From the NCBI RefSeq assembly GCF_010092985.1, contig NZ_CP048106.1:620001-684000 (forward strand): DNA of 64,000 nucleotides, in the 5' to 3' direction. The notes beneath the pieces are model-generated. The model had not been told where the DNA came from. It was given only the letters and a program-made list of their open reading frames with translations, and searched no databases. Source of the stretch: Pontibacter pudoricolor. Lineage in GTDB: Bacteria > Bacteroidota > Bacteroidia > Cytophagales > Hymenobacteraceae. Below, piece after piece: positions 36,239-46,213 of the stretch. The number at the start of each line of letters is the position of its first letter. Within the stretch, counting starts at the first letter, position 1. A program made the translations under genes and the position numbers.

Positions 36239-38701
36239 ATGAAAAAAAGATTACTTCTTTTGCTGGGAATTCTATGCCTTTTCATCAGCACTTCCACAGT
36301 CGGTTTAGCACAGGTTACGACTGCAGGCACCGGCAAAATTTCCGGTGTGCTCATGGACTCCCTGACAACAAAGCCGGTAGAGTTTGCTACTATAGCTTTA
36401 CTTCACAGTGGCTCCACGCAATCGGTGGATGTGAAGCTGACAGACGGGCAGGGCCGTTTTGCTTTCGTTGGCCTGAAAACAGGTAGTTACGACCTGGTCA
36501 TCAGTTTTATAGGTTATAAGACCAAAACTATAAAGCAGGTAACTATAACCGAACAGAAACCGGAAGTTACCTTGCCGAAGATCAGCTTCAGCCCGGCTGT
36601 TACGCAACTGAAAGAAGTAAATGTACAGGCTCTTCGACCAACTATAACCCAGGAAGCGGATAAAATGGTGGTAAGTATAGAGGGCACTGCTTTGGCTGCA
36701 GGCAAGTCGGCTTACGATGTGCTGGCAACTTCGCCGGGTGTATTTATAGACCAGGAAGGCAATATTCAGCTAAACGGCAGGGCAGGAGCAACTGTGATGA
36801 TAGATGGAAAACTGACCTACCTTTCTGCCCGCGACCTACGCTCGATGCTGGAATCCATGGCGGCAGAAAATATCAAAAACATCGAGATCATCACCAACCC
36901 ATCTGCCCGGTACGACGCGGAAGGCACATCCGGAATACTGAACATAAACCTGAAGAAGAACACTTTATTGGGGGTTAACGGAAGCGCATCCGCAGGAGCG
37001 AACTATAACGGAAAGCAGCTTGGCTATAGTACATCAGCAATGGTAAACTATAAAGCCGGCCAGTGGAATTCTTTTCTGAACCTGGATTTGGCGCGACGTG
37101 TGTTTGGCCGTGATGCCACCTTTACAAGGGTGTTTAAAGGAAAAGAAAATACTACCTATTTTGACCAGGTTGCCGAAGGAAACGGAATTGTGCAGGGGCC
37201 GCCGTTTGTAAGGTTAGGAACTGACTATAGTCTGAACGAGAAGCACTCGGTTGGTTTTATGGGCTACTATGGCACAAATAAACTACATGCAGATTTTCTG
37301 ACGGATACGTACATGGGCTATGCGCCCAACCAACCGTTTGTTTACGTAGATGCAAACAACTATAACACAAACCGCTTCACTAATTTTACCTCCAACCTAC
37401 ACTATGCAGGCAAGTTTGACACCCTGGGCACCACGCTCTCCGCAGATTTGGATTACGTGCGCATCACGAATAAAGGGTATGCAAACTTCTATAATTTTGA
37501 AGATTCGTTGTTAACTGACAGGCCAATCCGGGAGGACTTTTTGTATACCGAAACACCGGGCGGATTTGATATTTATTCCGGGAAGGTTGATTTTAGTAAG
37601 CCATTATCGAATGGCAGGAAAATAGAATTTGGAGCAAAAGCCAGTAAGGTTACCTCTGATAACGACTCTCGTTTTTACTTCAATAACGGCGACGCACCTG
37701 TGCTGGATACTACGCGAACGAACCACTTTATTTATGATGAAACTATACTTGCAGGTTATATCAACTGGAATAGTTTGTTAGGGAAAAACATAAAGCTACA
37801 GGCCGGTTTACGTGCAGAACAAACTATATCGGAAGGCGATTTACGCACTACTAATAAAGTGAAGAAAAGAAACTACCTGGATCTGTTTCCGAGCCTGTTC
37901 CTGCAACAGAGGGTAAACGATAACTATGAAATTAACTATAACTATAGCCGCCGGGTGCAGCGCCCGAACTATGGGCAGTTAAACCCGTTCTTTGCTTACC
38001 GTGATCCTTACACCTATTGGCTCGGTAACCCGGAGTTGCGTGCGCAGTATACCCATTCGATCGGCATTACGCAGGTGTTTAAGAAAACCTATAACCTGAT
38101 ACTCAATTACCAGTTGCACCAGGATGTAATAGCAGAAATACCGATCATTGAAACGGAGACGTCTACTACTATTTACACGGTAGGTAACGTTGACGACTCC
38201 CAGAGCCTGAGCGCAACAGCTATCGCCCCGATCAGGATTCATAAGAACTGGGATACGCAGAACACGTTTTCAGTTTCCTATAACGAGTACAGCGTACTGG
38301 TAAATAAGGAGCGGGTTGTAAACGACCGTGTATTTTACATGTTGCAATCTAACCACAACATTGCCTTGCCCTATAATTTTAAGATGGAGATGAACGGTAC
38401 TTACCAGAGCAAAGGTGCCTACGCCTTGTATGTGGTAGAGCCGCGCTGGTGGCTGAATGCGGGGTTAAAGAAAAGCTTCCTGGAAGATAAACTGGAGGTG
38501 ACCCTGAATGTGAATGATGTCTTTAAAACCCAGCGTCTGAAGCTTGCCACTAAAATCGGAGAAGGAAATGTGAACGATTTTGATCAGTATTTCAGGCAGC
38601 GCAACGTAGCCCTAACGCTTCGCTACAAGTTCAGCAAAGGACAAAAAGTGGAAGAGCGCCGTCGTAATAATTTAGAAGAGTTGAATCGCACAGGAGGTTA
38701 G
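36239..38701 (+). CDS. TonB-dependent receptor-like outer-membrane beta-barrel protein
   Basis: 820 aa. Signal peptide cleaved after VGLAQ. A carboxypeptidase-regulatory-like domain follows (ISGVLMDSLTTKPVEFATIAL...VGLKTGSYDLVISFIGYKT), then a plug domain (AGKSAYDVLATSPGVFID, VMIDGKLTYLSARDL, IEIITNPSARYDAEGTSGIL). Last comes a long OMP_b-brl_3-type barrel. This is the receptor class without a SusD partner, and no transporter gene is adjacent. The ligand is unknown. The coding strand is unusually rich in ACTATA and TATAG motifs. Confidence 0.9.
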   Translation: MKKRLLLLLGILCLFISTSTVGLAQVTTAGTGKISGVLMDSLTTKPVEFATIALLHSGSTQSVDVKLTDGQGRFAFVGLKTGSYDLVISFIGYKTKTIKQVTITEQKPEVTLPKISFSPAVTQLKEVNVQALRPTITQEADKMVVSIEGTALAAGKSAYDVLATSPGVFIDQEGNIQLNGRAGATVMIDGKLTYLSARDLRSMLESMAAENIKNIEIITNPSARYDAEGTSGILNINLKKNTLLGVNGSASAGANYNGKQLGYSTSAMVNYKAGQWNSFLNLDLARRVFGRDATFTRVFKGKENTTYFDQVAEGNGIVQGPPFVRLGTDYSLNEKHSVGFMGYYGTNKLHADFLTDTYMGYAPNQPFVYVDANNYNTNRFTNFTSNLHYAGKFDTLGTTLSADLDYVRITNKGYANFYNFEDSLLTDRPIREDFLYTETPGGFDIYSGKVDFSKPLSNGRKIEFGAKASKVTSDNDSRFYFNNGDAPVLDTTRTNHFIYDETILAGYINWNSLLGKNIKLQAGLRAEQTISEGDLRTTNKVKKRNYLDLFPSLFLQQRVNDNYEINYNYSRRVQRPNYGQLNPFFAYRDPYTYWLGNPELRAQYTHSIGITQVFKKTYNLILNYQLHQDVIAEIPIIETETSTTIYTVGNVDDSQSLSATAIAPIRIHKNWDTQNTFSVSYNEYSVLVNKERVVNDRVFYMLQSNHNIALPYNFKMEMNGTYQSKGAYALYVVEPRWWLNAGLKKSFLEDKLEVTLNVNDVFKTQRLKLATKIGEGNVNDFDQYFRQRNVALTLRYKFSKGQKVEERRRNNLEELNRTGG

Positions 38702-39078
38702 ATACTCTTCAGAAGACTTGATTTAAATGTGGAAGAGCCAGAAATGTGCTTCTCAAGGTAATCAGATCTCAGGTATGAACAGCTTCTTTCTCTTTCTGGA
38801 AAGGCTTATAAAATTTAAAGTTTACAAAAAAAAAACAGGATAATCACTTCCCCGCAGGAATCTGATTTTTGATCTAATTGAAGACAAAATGCAGTTGCCG
38901 CATGCCTGCGTTATTATGTATAAAGCAACAGGCGGAAGTTGGAGTTTAAAAGTTGCAACTATAGTTCAGCTGATCAACTATAGCAGATTACTTCTTAAAC
39001 TAAAAGGCCATTTTACAAGCTTGTAAAATGGCCTTTTAGTTTACATTGGCACTGCCTGGTGCAGAATTACTAAATCAA
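38702..39078. other. Gene-free stretch with a perfect palindrome
   Basis: 377 bp between convergent genes. The only structure is the 46-bp palindrome listed separately and two CTATAG motifs near 38960 and 38982. Confidence 0.5.
38997..39042. terminator. 46-bp perfect palindrome, bidirectional terminator
   Basis: Each 23-nt arm (beginning AAACTAAAAGGCCATTTT) is exactly complementary to the other with no loop, and both ends are T-rich. It lies between the convergent barrel and GT61 genes, where one hairpin can serve both. Confidence 0.8.
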
Positions 39079-40341
39079 CTATGTTTTAACCGGAGCATCT
39101 GATTCGATCATTTGTTCGAGCAGTTGTTCTACTTTATCTGTTTCCACCACCAGGTGATCCAGTTGGCCTTGTTTGGCATTTGTGGCCTTTTTACCCTGTG
39201 CTTTGCAAATTATATATTCATAGTCCAGGTTCAGTTTTGTGGCAATATCAAAAAAAGGCTCAATTACGAATCCTTCGTTAAAGATTTCAACCAGTTTGGT
39301 GCCCGGTTGGCAGAAGAGCATACTTATTAAACCTGCACCCGTAGGAGACAGTACAATCTTTGCCTTTGAAAACAGTTTTATTTTATCTGAGATAGATAAC
39401 TTGCTGGACAGGATAGTGTTAAAACCATATTGGCCGAGCACCTGCTGCAGCTCTCCCTCGTTAAGTATATTCCTGATTGACGAATCGCGTCTGCTGATAA
39501 ATAAGTAAGGATCGACAGCCTCTTCAACTTGCTGTTGGTCATTTGCTGCTACCGGGAGGAAGGCATTACGGGTATAATCTATCAACCACTTTGGCACCAG
39601 TGAATGATTGCCTCTTGGTGCAGTAGAAGCAATAAGGCGGTCTGCTTTAATATGTGGATATTCTTCTCCTGTTATAATTTTATCTCTTGGGATGCCCAGT
39701 ATTTCTAATGTCTCTGTCTGGTAGCTATAGCGCATACTTGGTACAAGAAACCAGTCCACTTCGTCATAAAGACCACTTTTCTGCAACAGGTGCAGGCGCG
39801 GTAGTACATCTAAGAACCAATGTCCGATATTATTTATACCTGCACCACCTGAAAGCATTGTGAACACTGTACCCTTAAAGTACACCGGTTCGGAGAACAT
39901 TCGTTGTTTAAAGATGCTGTTGTATTCCTGTGGCGTTACTTTGCCATCACGCAGGCTGAGAGACACGTTATCGACTACTTTGTTGTCTTTAGTGATAATG
40001 GCTATACTGCTCTCATTATCTGTATGCAGACGCCCGTTCGGTATTTCCGCTACTACGTAGTCAGTAATAACGCTGCGCTCAGGCTTCCAGTACTCTGAGC
40101 AAGCCCGGTACAATTCCTCTGATATATCTAAAGTGGTGACATATTTTGGATAAATAATATGCGTTGACACTTCACTTTTTTCAGATTCTGAAATTGCATT
40201 TAAAGGAAGTAATAAAAGCACACCAGTAGGACGTAAATATGTACGTATTGGTAAAACTTTCTGTGTGACTTTTCTAAGGCGCTTAATTATTTTAAAAAGT
40301 AGTATGTTTAATTGCATAGAGGGAGTTTGCTTCAGTAACAT
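39079..40341 (-). CDS. GT61-family (DUF563) glycosyltransferase
   Basis: 420 aa; the start could also be the ATG at 40317 (MQLNILLF). Conserved blocks are NIGHWFLDVLPRLHLLQ, YLFISRRDSSIRNILNE and IVLSPTGAGLISMLFCQPG, as in DUF563/GT61 enzymes, which transfer xylose or GlcNAc in eukaryotes. A few bacterial members act in capsule or exopolysaccharide synthesis. No polysaccharide locus is adjacent. The start of the gene is AT-rich compared with neighbours. Confidence 0.8.
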   Translation of the reverse strand: MLLKQTPSMQLNILLFKIIKRLRKVTQKVLPIRTYLRPTGVLLLLPLNAISESEKSEVSTHIIYPKYVTTLDISEELYRACSEYWKPERSVITDYVVAEIPNGRLHTDNESSIAIITKDNKVVDNVSLSLRDGKVTPQEYNSIFKQRMFSEPVYFKGTVFTMLSGGAGINNIGHWFLDVLPRLHLLQKSGLYDEVDWFLVPSMRYSYQTETLEILGIPRDKIITGEEYPHIKADRLIASTAPRGNHSLVPKWLIDYTRNAFLPVAANDQQQVEEAVDPYLFISRRDSSIRNILNEGELQQVLGQYGFNTILSSKLSISDKIKLFSKAKIVLSPTGAGLISMLFCQPGTKLVEIFNEGFVIEPFFDIATKLNLDYEYIICKAQGKKATNAKQGQLDHLVVETDKVEQLLEQMIESDAPVKT

Positions 40342-40761
40342 TTAACTTTGCATCTTAAACGATATATATAGAGAGAAGTTAAAGTGTTTTGCTAAAAATG
40401 CGAGTTACTTCTGATTTTAAAATTTAGTAGCGCAATAACTGCCTTTTCTTTGTTGGTAGGGAGCGCCTAATTGCACTGCTTTTCCACTTCCTGTATCAGT
40501 TTAGCTATAAATTTCTGACACCTGAAACTACAGATCTTCACCCACTTAATTCCCATTGGTGACGGAGGCAGCTTCAGGAGCAGGCAAAAAGGTCTTAGTC
40601 AACTCAACCACCTGCACTCCGGATTAAGGCTGCCGGATAAGTTGCGGGCATCCAAGTGAGGCTGCCTGCCGTTATACTGTTCGTAAACAGGTATAAACTA
40701 CAAGTGGCAGCGTGGAAAATAAGTAGATCTACCCACAGTCACTTCACTAAAAAGCAATCTT
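40342..40761. other. Gene-free stretch
   Basis: 420 bp between divergent genes; promoters for both must lie here. No RNA gene, hairpin or reading frame of note was seen. Confidence 0.45.
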
Positions 40762-41660
40762 ATGAAATGGCAAGGCAGAAGAAAAAGCAGCAATATTGAA
40801 GACCGTAGAGGGCAATCAGCAGGTGGTTTTGGAGGTGGCAGAGGCATCAGCCCATGTTGCTTGTACCTTTGTTCCGGCTCCTTTTTTCGAAAGTAGGGCT
40901 GATAATTGTGGCGGTGCTGGTAGTGGTGATGTTTTTGACAGGAACTAATCCCCTGGATTTATTGCAGCAGTTTGTAGGCGGTCAGCCGCAGTATGCACAG
41001 TCAAAAAACTACCAGCCAAGTCCGGAAGAGCAGGCGCTGGCCGACCAGACGGCTGTTGTGCTGGCAGATACAGAAGATGTTTGGAACAAGTTGCTGCAAG
41101 GGTACCGGGAGCCCACCCTGGTGCTGTTTTCGGATCAGGTAAACTCGGCTTGTGGACTTGCGTCTGCTGCTACAGGACCATTTTACTGTCCCGGCGATGA
41201 GAAACTGTATATTGACCTGGGCTTTTTTGGCGAGATGGAGCGCAAACTGGGTGCTGAAGGAGACTTTGCGCAGGCTTATGTGGTAGGACATGAGGTAGGC
41301 CACCATATTCAGAAACTAACAGGCACCATGGACCAGGTAAACGCCATGCGGGGCCAGTTATCCGAAACGGAATTTAACAAGCTCATGGTAAGGCTGGAGC
41401 TTCAAGCTGATTTCTACGCCGGTGTGTGGGCCAATCATACCCAAAGAGCAACCGGGTTCCTGGAGCCCGGCGACCTGGAAGAAGCCCTGAATGCAGCAAG
41501 TGCCATTGGCGATGACCGTCTTCAAAAGCAAGCTACAGGAAGAGTGGTACCAGACTCCTTCACCCATGGCACCTCTGCCCAGAGAGTGCGCTGGTTTAGA
41601 AAAGGCTTCGAGACAGGTGATGTGTCCCAGGGCGATACTTTTAATGCAACTGTGTTATAG
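40762..41660 (+). pseudogene. Neutral zinc metallopeptidase (YpfJ type) with an N-terminal frameshift
   Basis: The main frame (from the ATG at 40854, 268 aa) has a membrane helix (VGLIIVAVLVVVMFL), SACGLASAATGPFYCPGDEKLY and the zinc motif GHEVGHHIQ; this is PF04228 (YpfJ). The conserved cytoplasmic N-terminus MKWQGRRKSSNIEDRRG is encoded at 40762, but in another frame that ends at 40896. The frames join if one base is restored near 40853. Either a real frameshift or a sequencing error. The catalytic domain is intact, so a shorter protein could still be made from 40854. Confidence 0.8.
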
Positions 41661-41819
41661 TTCAGAAACAGTAATCTTGATACTTCAGCACATGGTTAGG
41701 CTTCAGCAGTAATTGCCGAAAGCCATGCTATCATACCGCTAATTGCCCTAATAATCGCTCACTTGAGAGGGTAAGAGTGGTGTTTATGGCAGGCAGCTAC
41801 CATGTCTTCTACAGAAGTG

Positions 41820-41844
41820 GCCGGGCGCCTGCTGTGGCGCCCGG
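41820..41844. terminator. GC-rich hairpin
   Basis: 10-bp stem GCCGGGCGCC / GGCGCCCGGC with a 6-nt loop, between the metallopeptidase gene and the second cold-shock module. No T-run. Confidence 0.5.
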
Positions 41845-41882
41845 CTTCTGCCGGGCAGGAGGACTTCTGAAAGCCCTGCAGG

Positions 41883-42110
41883 TTAATACTGAAATAGCAC
41901 GTTTGTCCCGTTGCGTATCCATTTTTCGAAGAATACATTGTCGTTAAACTCGCCTGAAATAAGCACGGAGTCTAATTCGGTTTCCGGGGTGCGGGTGCTC
42001 ATAAAGCCCGGTAAAACGGTTTGGTTATTTGGTACCCAGTCCATCCCTTTTTTAAGAGCGATGCAAAGGTATTCGTGTGTTTCGGTGTCAACTAAGTATT
42101 TTCTGTTCAT
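41883..42110 (-). CDS. 75-aa hypothetical protein, copy 2
   Basis: Protein identical to the copy at 24825. It lies downstream of cold-shock copy 2, separated by the same hairpin. Confidence 0.65.
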   Translation of the reverse strand: MNRKYLVDTETHEYLCIALKKGMDWVPNNQTVLPGFMSTRTPETELDSVLISGEFNDNVFFEKWIRNGTNVLFQY

Positions 42111-42165
42111 GGTGTATGTATTTGGTTTATAATTGATTAAAAGCAGCTATGTAACTGCGGCTACC

Positions 42166-42200
42166 ATAAAAAAAGCCTTACAGAATGTAAGGCTTTTTTT
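42166..42200. terminator. Bidirectional terminator in module copy 2
   Basis: Same AAAAAAAGCCTTAC / GTAAGGCTTTTTTT hairpin as at 25108. Confidence 0.8.
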
Positions 42201-42218
42201 GGTGAGCTATAGGTAAGA

Positions 42219-42410
42219 CTAAGCGCGTTTTACGTTCACTGCATTTAAGCCTTTACGTCCTTCCTGCAGTTCAAAAAACACTTCGTCGTTTTCTCTGATC
42301 TCATCTACAAGGCCTGAAGCATGTACAAAGTAATCCTGATCTGAATTTGTTTCTTTAATGAAACCGAACCCTTTCAGGTCATTGTAGAATTTTACTGTTC
42401 CGTTATTCAT
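42219..42410 (-). CDS. Cold-shock protein, copy 2
   Basis: 63 aa, RNP1 KGFGFIKE and RNP2-like DYFVHASGL. It differs from copy 1 by a single Glu-to-Asp change. The leader upstream (first 47 bp) is identical to copy 1 and then diverges, so the two may be regulated differently. Confidence 0.92.
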   Translation of the reverse strand: MNNGTVKFYNDLKGFGFIKETNSDQDYFVHASGLVDEIRENDEVFFELQEGRKGLNAVNVKRA

Positions 42411-42652
42411 ATGGTGATTTTGTTATTATATACCTACTACATATTAAGAGGCATATGTATTTGTTATTATTTATAATCTATCTAAAAAGCTGCAATTAGT
42501 GGTCGCTGTTTTATCTTATACTGTTATTCCTGATAAAACTTTACTAACTGAACATCCTTAAGAAAGGGAAACAAGCGTTTATATTCACGTTAAAAGTGAA
42601 AAGCAACCCGATACAAATCAGGGAGCTTTTCGACAGTTGAATAAACGGAGTC

Positions 42653-44662
42653 TTACTTTCCGGAGATGATATCTATTATAACCGTACGGTTATAAAAACG
42701 CTCTTCGGGGTATTTGTTGTTGAATGGTGCCAGGTTCTGGTCTTCACCGAATCCGTGCACTTCAAAGGTCACATCTTTTCTGCCTGCTTTGGCAAGGCTT
42801 TTTTCAATGATCATTTTCACGTCATTGGCACGGGCTAAAGACAGGTTCTTGTTGTTAGTCTCATCTCCGATGATGTCAGTATAACCATGTATGATCACTT
42901 TGCCACCATTGGGGATTTTAGGCGTTACAATTTCGGTCAGGTACTTTTCGTAAGTAGTGATCGCTTTTGAATCGTTAAACTCATAGAGCACACTATAGCG
43001 CTGGCCTTCTTCGTCTTTGGCAGGCGTCCAGAGTACCATGTTCACAGTAGCTTCTTTCTTCTCGATGTTGCCATCTTCTTTTGTGCCCAGCATTGTTACC
43101 AGGTAGGTGCCTTTAGGGCGTGTTCCTAGTATATTTTTGCCTGGTATGCTTACAGTTTCCTGCATGTATGGTCCAAAGTTCTGAACTACACCTTTGTCGT
43201 CTGTGATGTTCATCGACCAGGAAGTATAGGCTTTATCAGAGCCGGCAGCAGTAAACGTTACATAACTATCAAGCGGAGCTTCCTGTATGGCAGCTATAGT
43301 TACCGGCTTAAGGGCAGCTTCAGGGCCACTCTGGAATTCCATTAACAAAGCTGGCGCGTTACTTTCGATAGACACACGACGGTCGCCTTCACGAAGCAGT
43401 TCCAGCTCTTTGGTACCACCCGGCTGTTCCGAAGGTAACTTAGGTTTGTTACGACCTTCTATAGCGATGCGCGAAGCCTGGATACCAAATGTATTTACAA
43501 GGTAGCTTTTAACAGTTTCAGCCATTACTTTGCCTTCCTGCGGACCATTCTCTGATGAGCCAACCAGCGTTATAGTTGCCGATGGGTTTTTGCCTAAGCG
43601 GTCACCCAATATGTTCAGTACGTTATAGTATACCGTCATTTCGCGGTCAGAGCGGCCGGTCAGCGTTTTAGGTGTAAATACTTCCAGCTGATCTTCTTTG
43701 AAGTCTTTTACCTGGTTTTTCTCAAGCAGCACATAACGATTTGGAATGGCTGTAGAACCCTGGTTAAAGAACACATAGTTACGTAGCGGGAAAGTCTCTC
43801 TTACCCTGCGGTCTGCCACAATGTTAGTAGGTGAATTTACCGAGAACTGCACATCGTTGGTAGCTATAGTTGCGTTTGGCTTTCCACGTCCTAATTTAAG
43901 GGCTGCACCTACACGTAGCGTATTAACCGTCATGGTTTCGATGCTGCGCGGCGACTGGCCAAAGTATGGCTGGTACGTTACAAACGGAGAAAGTACAAGT
44001 TGTGTACGGTTGTTCTGTGAGTTAAGCGGAATGTCGTAACCGGCACCCACCTGCATCGAAAGTAATCTTTCTTTTACATCGCTCAGGTCTCCTTTTACAA
44101 CAGGGTTCTTTTCCTGGTCCGGGTAAGCCGGGTTGGTACCTTGCTCGTATCTGAATTCTTTCTTCACATTAAAGGCCAGTCTCGGGCCACCCATTAAATA
44201 GAAACCAGAAGCTTTGAAAGGAGAGAAGCGCAGGCTCGGCTCTACTGTAATGTAGCTAAGTTTGGTACTCAGGTCTGCAGGGCAATCGCAGGCAGTTGTC
44301 TGCTCATCAAAAGTGCCTCTGCGGCTATCATAACCTGTTTGCAGCATCAATCCCCATCTCGATTCCGGGCGACGATACTCTATAAGCGGCGCTGCGAAAA
44401 GACCTACACCGTTGCCTTCATGGAAAGTTACCGGCGGTGTTAGCTGCGAGTTTAACTTATGAGTAGAACCGTTGTAGAAGTTGAAGTTTGCGCCAGCTGC
44501 CGCACCAAACCACCACGATGGTTTCGTGAACGGGGCATCCTGAGCCTGGGCCGGAGCCTGAATTCCTGTAAAGATGATCGTACTAAGAGCTATAGTTTTG
44601 AGCGCAAGCTTAGAGGCAGACCACGCTTGGCGCGATCCGGTATTGTTATTTTTGATTGTCAT
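42653..44662 (-). CDS. OmpA-family outer-membrane protein
   Basis: 669 aa. Signal peptide (IALSTIIFTGIQAPAQAQ), N-terminal eight-stranded barrel-like porin region (to about residue 240), a middle beta-rich part with a second OmpA-like segment (SATITLVGSSENGP...FGIQASRIAIEGR), and a C-terminal peptidoglycan-binding OmpA domain (GKVIIHGYTDIIGDETNNKNLSLARANDV...). It lies 11 bp downstream of the DUF3494 gene and is probably the second gene of that operon, under the AraC1 operator pair. Confidence 0.88.
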   Translation of the reverse strand: MTIKNNNTGSRQAWSASKLALKTIALSTIIFTGIQAPAQAQDAPFTKPSWWFGAAAGANFNFYNGSTHKLNSQLTPPVTFHEGNGVGLFAAPLIEYRRPESRWGLMLQTGYDSRRGTFDEQTTACDCPADLSTKLSYITVEPSLRFSPFKASGFYLMGGPRLAFNVKKEFRYEQGTNPAYPDQEKNPVVKGDLSDVKERLLSMQVGAGYDIPLNSQNNRTQLVLSPFVTYQPYFGQSPRSIETMTVNTLRVGAALKLGRGKPNATIATNDVQFSVNSPTNIVADRRVRETFPLRNYVFFNQGSTAIPNRYVLLEKNQVKDFKEDQLEVFTPKTLTGRSDREMTVYYNVLNILGDRLGKNPSATITLVGSSENGPQEGKVMAETVKSYLVNTFGIQASRIAIEGRNKPKLPSEQPGGTKELELLREGDRRVSIESNAPALLMEFQSGPEAALKPVTIAAIQEAPLDSYVTFTAAGSDKAYTSWSMNITDDKGVVQNFGPYMQETVSIPGKNILGTRPKGTYLVTMLGTKEDGNIEKKEATVNMVLWTPAKDEEGQRYSVLYEFNDSKAITTYEKYLTEIVTPKIPNGGKVIIHGYTDIIGDETNNKNLSLARANDVKMIIEKSLAKAGRKDVTFEVHGFGEDQNLAPFNNKYPEERFYNRTVIIDIISGK

Positions 44663-44673
44663 GTTCGTGTTGA

Positions 44674-46080
44674 TTAAGGCTTCTCGATGATGTTTGTGTT
44701 GGTCATTACTACCGAGCCATTTCTGGCAAGCATTCTACCTACGGCTGTTGCTCCTGAGTTCATAGTGATTGAGGTCAGGGCAAGTATAGTTCCTTTAAAG
44801 GAAGTACCATCGCCGATAGTGGCAGAGCTGCCTGTTTGCCAGAATATATTTTTAGCCTGTGCGCCGCCTGTAAGTATAATGTTACCGCCTGCGCCACCAA
44901 CTGTGGTAAAGTCTGACGCTATCTGGAAGATCCAGACTGCATTCGGGTCGCCTTGTGCGTCCAGTGTTAAGTCACCGGCCTGTACTAATAAAGTTGAAGT
45001 TGATTTGTAGATACCTGGTGCAAGTGTTTTACCACCCTGGTCGCCGGCTACGGTAGCTGGTGCCGGAGAAGATGCTCCCTCAGCAAAAAGATACGCTTCT
45101 AATAGGTCCTGCTTAGCTTGTAACAACATAGCTGCAGTTCCCGGAGGTGCAATGTCATCAGATGCGTAAATAGCGCCGTTCACAACTATAGCCGGAGGAA
45201 AACCGGTTACTGATGAGCGAACACCAGGTGTTATGCCTACGTCCAGGTTACGAATCTCACTAAAGCCTGCATTGTTACTGATGCCTACTCCTGCAAAGAT
45301 ACCGAAACGACCAACCGATTTAAGATCAACGCCCATTGCCGGAGAACCGGGTTGTGTGTTATCAGCACCCGTTGTAAAGGTCCAGGTAGAGTTACCAGCT
45401 AACGGTACATTATTCGTGCTCTTGGCAGCTGTAGTTATAGTTGCAGTGTAAGTGGTGTTGGCAGCCAGGCTATTTTCAGGTGTGAATTTAGCTGTAGTAC
45501 CAGTATAGCTGATGTTGCCGGCTATAGTTGTTGTACCATTTTTCAAGGTAAACGAAGTAGCTGTGATCGTTGAGGCATTCATTGCTTCGCTGAAACCTGC
45601 ACTGATCACCTGATTACGGGGTACACCAGTGGCCAGGTTAAGCGGGTTAGTTAATATTACTGCTGGTATTGAAGCAGCAACGGTTGTAAAGCTCCAGACA
45701 TAATCTGTTTGTAGCGCGTTACCCAGCACATCTTTAACAGATGTAGCAACTCGGCCTGTATAAGTAGTAGCATAATTAAGTTGGTTTTTAGGTACAAAGG
45801 TTAGGGTGTTGGTTTTAGTATCGTAGGTTATTTCGCCTTGTACTTTTTCCGGCCCTGTTAAGGTAAAGGATGATTGGGTAATGGTCTCAGGATTCATTTC
45901 CTCATTAAAGGTAACTGTAACATGAGAGGAGAGAGGGACCGAAGTGGCTCCGTCTTCAGGGGTGGTACTTAAAACAACGGGGCAAACCCCAAAATTTTCT
46001 ATGAATGTATCTTCTTTACATCCGGCAAATACAACAACCGATGCAAGTGCAAGGGTAGTCATTAGTGTTCTTAATTTCAA
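44674..46080 (-). CDS. DUF3494 (ice-binding-like) lipoprotein with two Ig-like domains
   Basis: 468 aa. Lipobox VFAGC (Cys20). Two tandem Big_5-type domains (PEDGATSVPLSSHVTVTFNEEMN and NLATGVPRNQVISAGFSEAMN, each ending in WSFTT/WTFTT) precede a DUF3494 beta-helix. That domain has FGIFAGVGISN, TLAPGIYKSTSTLLVQAGDL, AVWIFQIASDFTT and NIFWQTGSSATIGDGTSFKG. DUF3494 includes experimentally shown ice-binding proteins, but most members are unproven. A surface-attached adhesin or ice-binding protein is plausible. Transcribed from the operator-promoter unit at 46154-46211. Confidence 0.88.
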   Translation of the reverse strand: MKLRTLMTTLALASVVVFAGCKEDTFIENFGVCPVVLSTTPEDGATSVPLSSHVTVTFNEEMNPETITQSSFTLTGPEKVQGEITYDTKTNTLTFVPKNQLNYATTYTGRVATSVKDVLGNALQTDYVWSFTTVAASIPAVILTNPLNLATGVPRNQVISAGFSEAMNASTITATSFTLKNGTTTIAGNISYTGTTAKFTPENSLAANTTYTATITTAAKSTNNVPLAGNSTWTFTTGADNTQPGSPAMGVDLKSVGRFGIFAGVGISNNAGFSEIRNLDVGITPGVRSSVTGFPPAIVVNGAIYASDDIAPPGTAAMLLQAKQDLLEAYLFAEGASSPAPATVAGDQGGKTLAPGIYKSTSTLLVQAGDLTLDAQGDPNAVWIFQIASDFTTVGGAGGNIILTGGAQAKNIFWQTGSSATIGDGTSFKGTILALTSITMNSGATAVGRMLARNGSVVMTNTNIIEKP

Positions 46081-46153
46081 TCTGTGTTCTTTAATTTTTT
46101 CCGTTACTGGCGGGTGCGTGCATCTTTATTAAGCACGGCAGTATTTGATGATA

Positions 46154-46211
46154 CAAAGGTGGGCCAAATCAGATCGGGATATGTTACATAGTAAATAAAG
46201 TATGTTACATA
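46154..46211 (-). promoter_or_regulatory. AraC1 operator pair and promoter for DUF3494-OmpA
   Basis: Two TATGTTACATA sites at 46180-46190 and 46201-46211 (21 bp apart, two helical turns) lie 18 bp from CACCTTTG (46154-46161 on the complement), a Bacteroidota -7-like element. The same layout recurs at 49659 and 51535. The sites would overlap the -33 region, as for a class II activator. They adjoin the 3' end of the AraC1 gene. Confidence 0.7.
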
Positions 46212-46213
46212 AA

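Larger units (their letters stand above)
41881..42457 (-). repeat. Duplicated cold-shock module, copy 2
   Basis: Same 577 bp as 24823-25399 (two mismatches seen by eye). Coding and spacer sequence are equally conserved, indicating a very recent copy or gene conversion. Confidence 0.85.
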
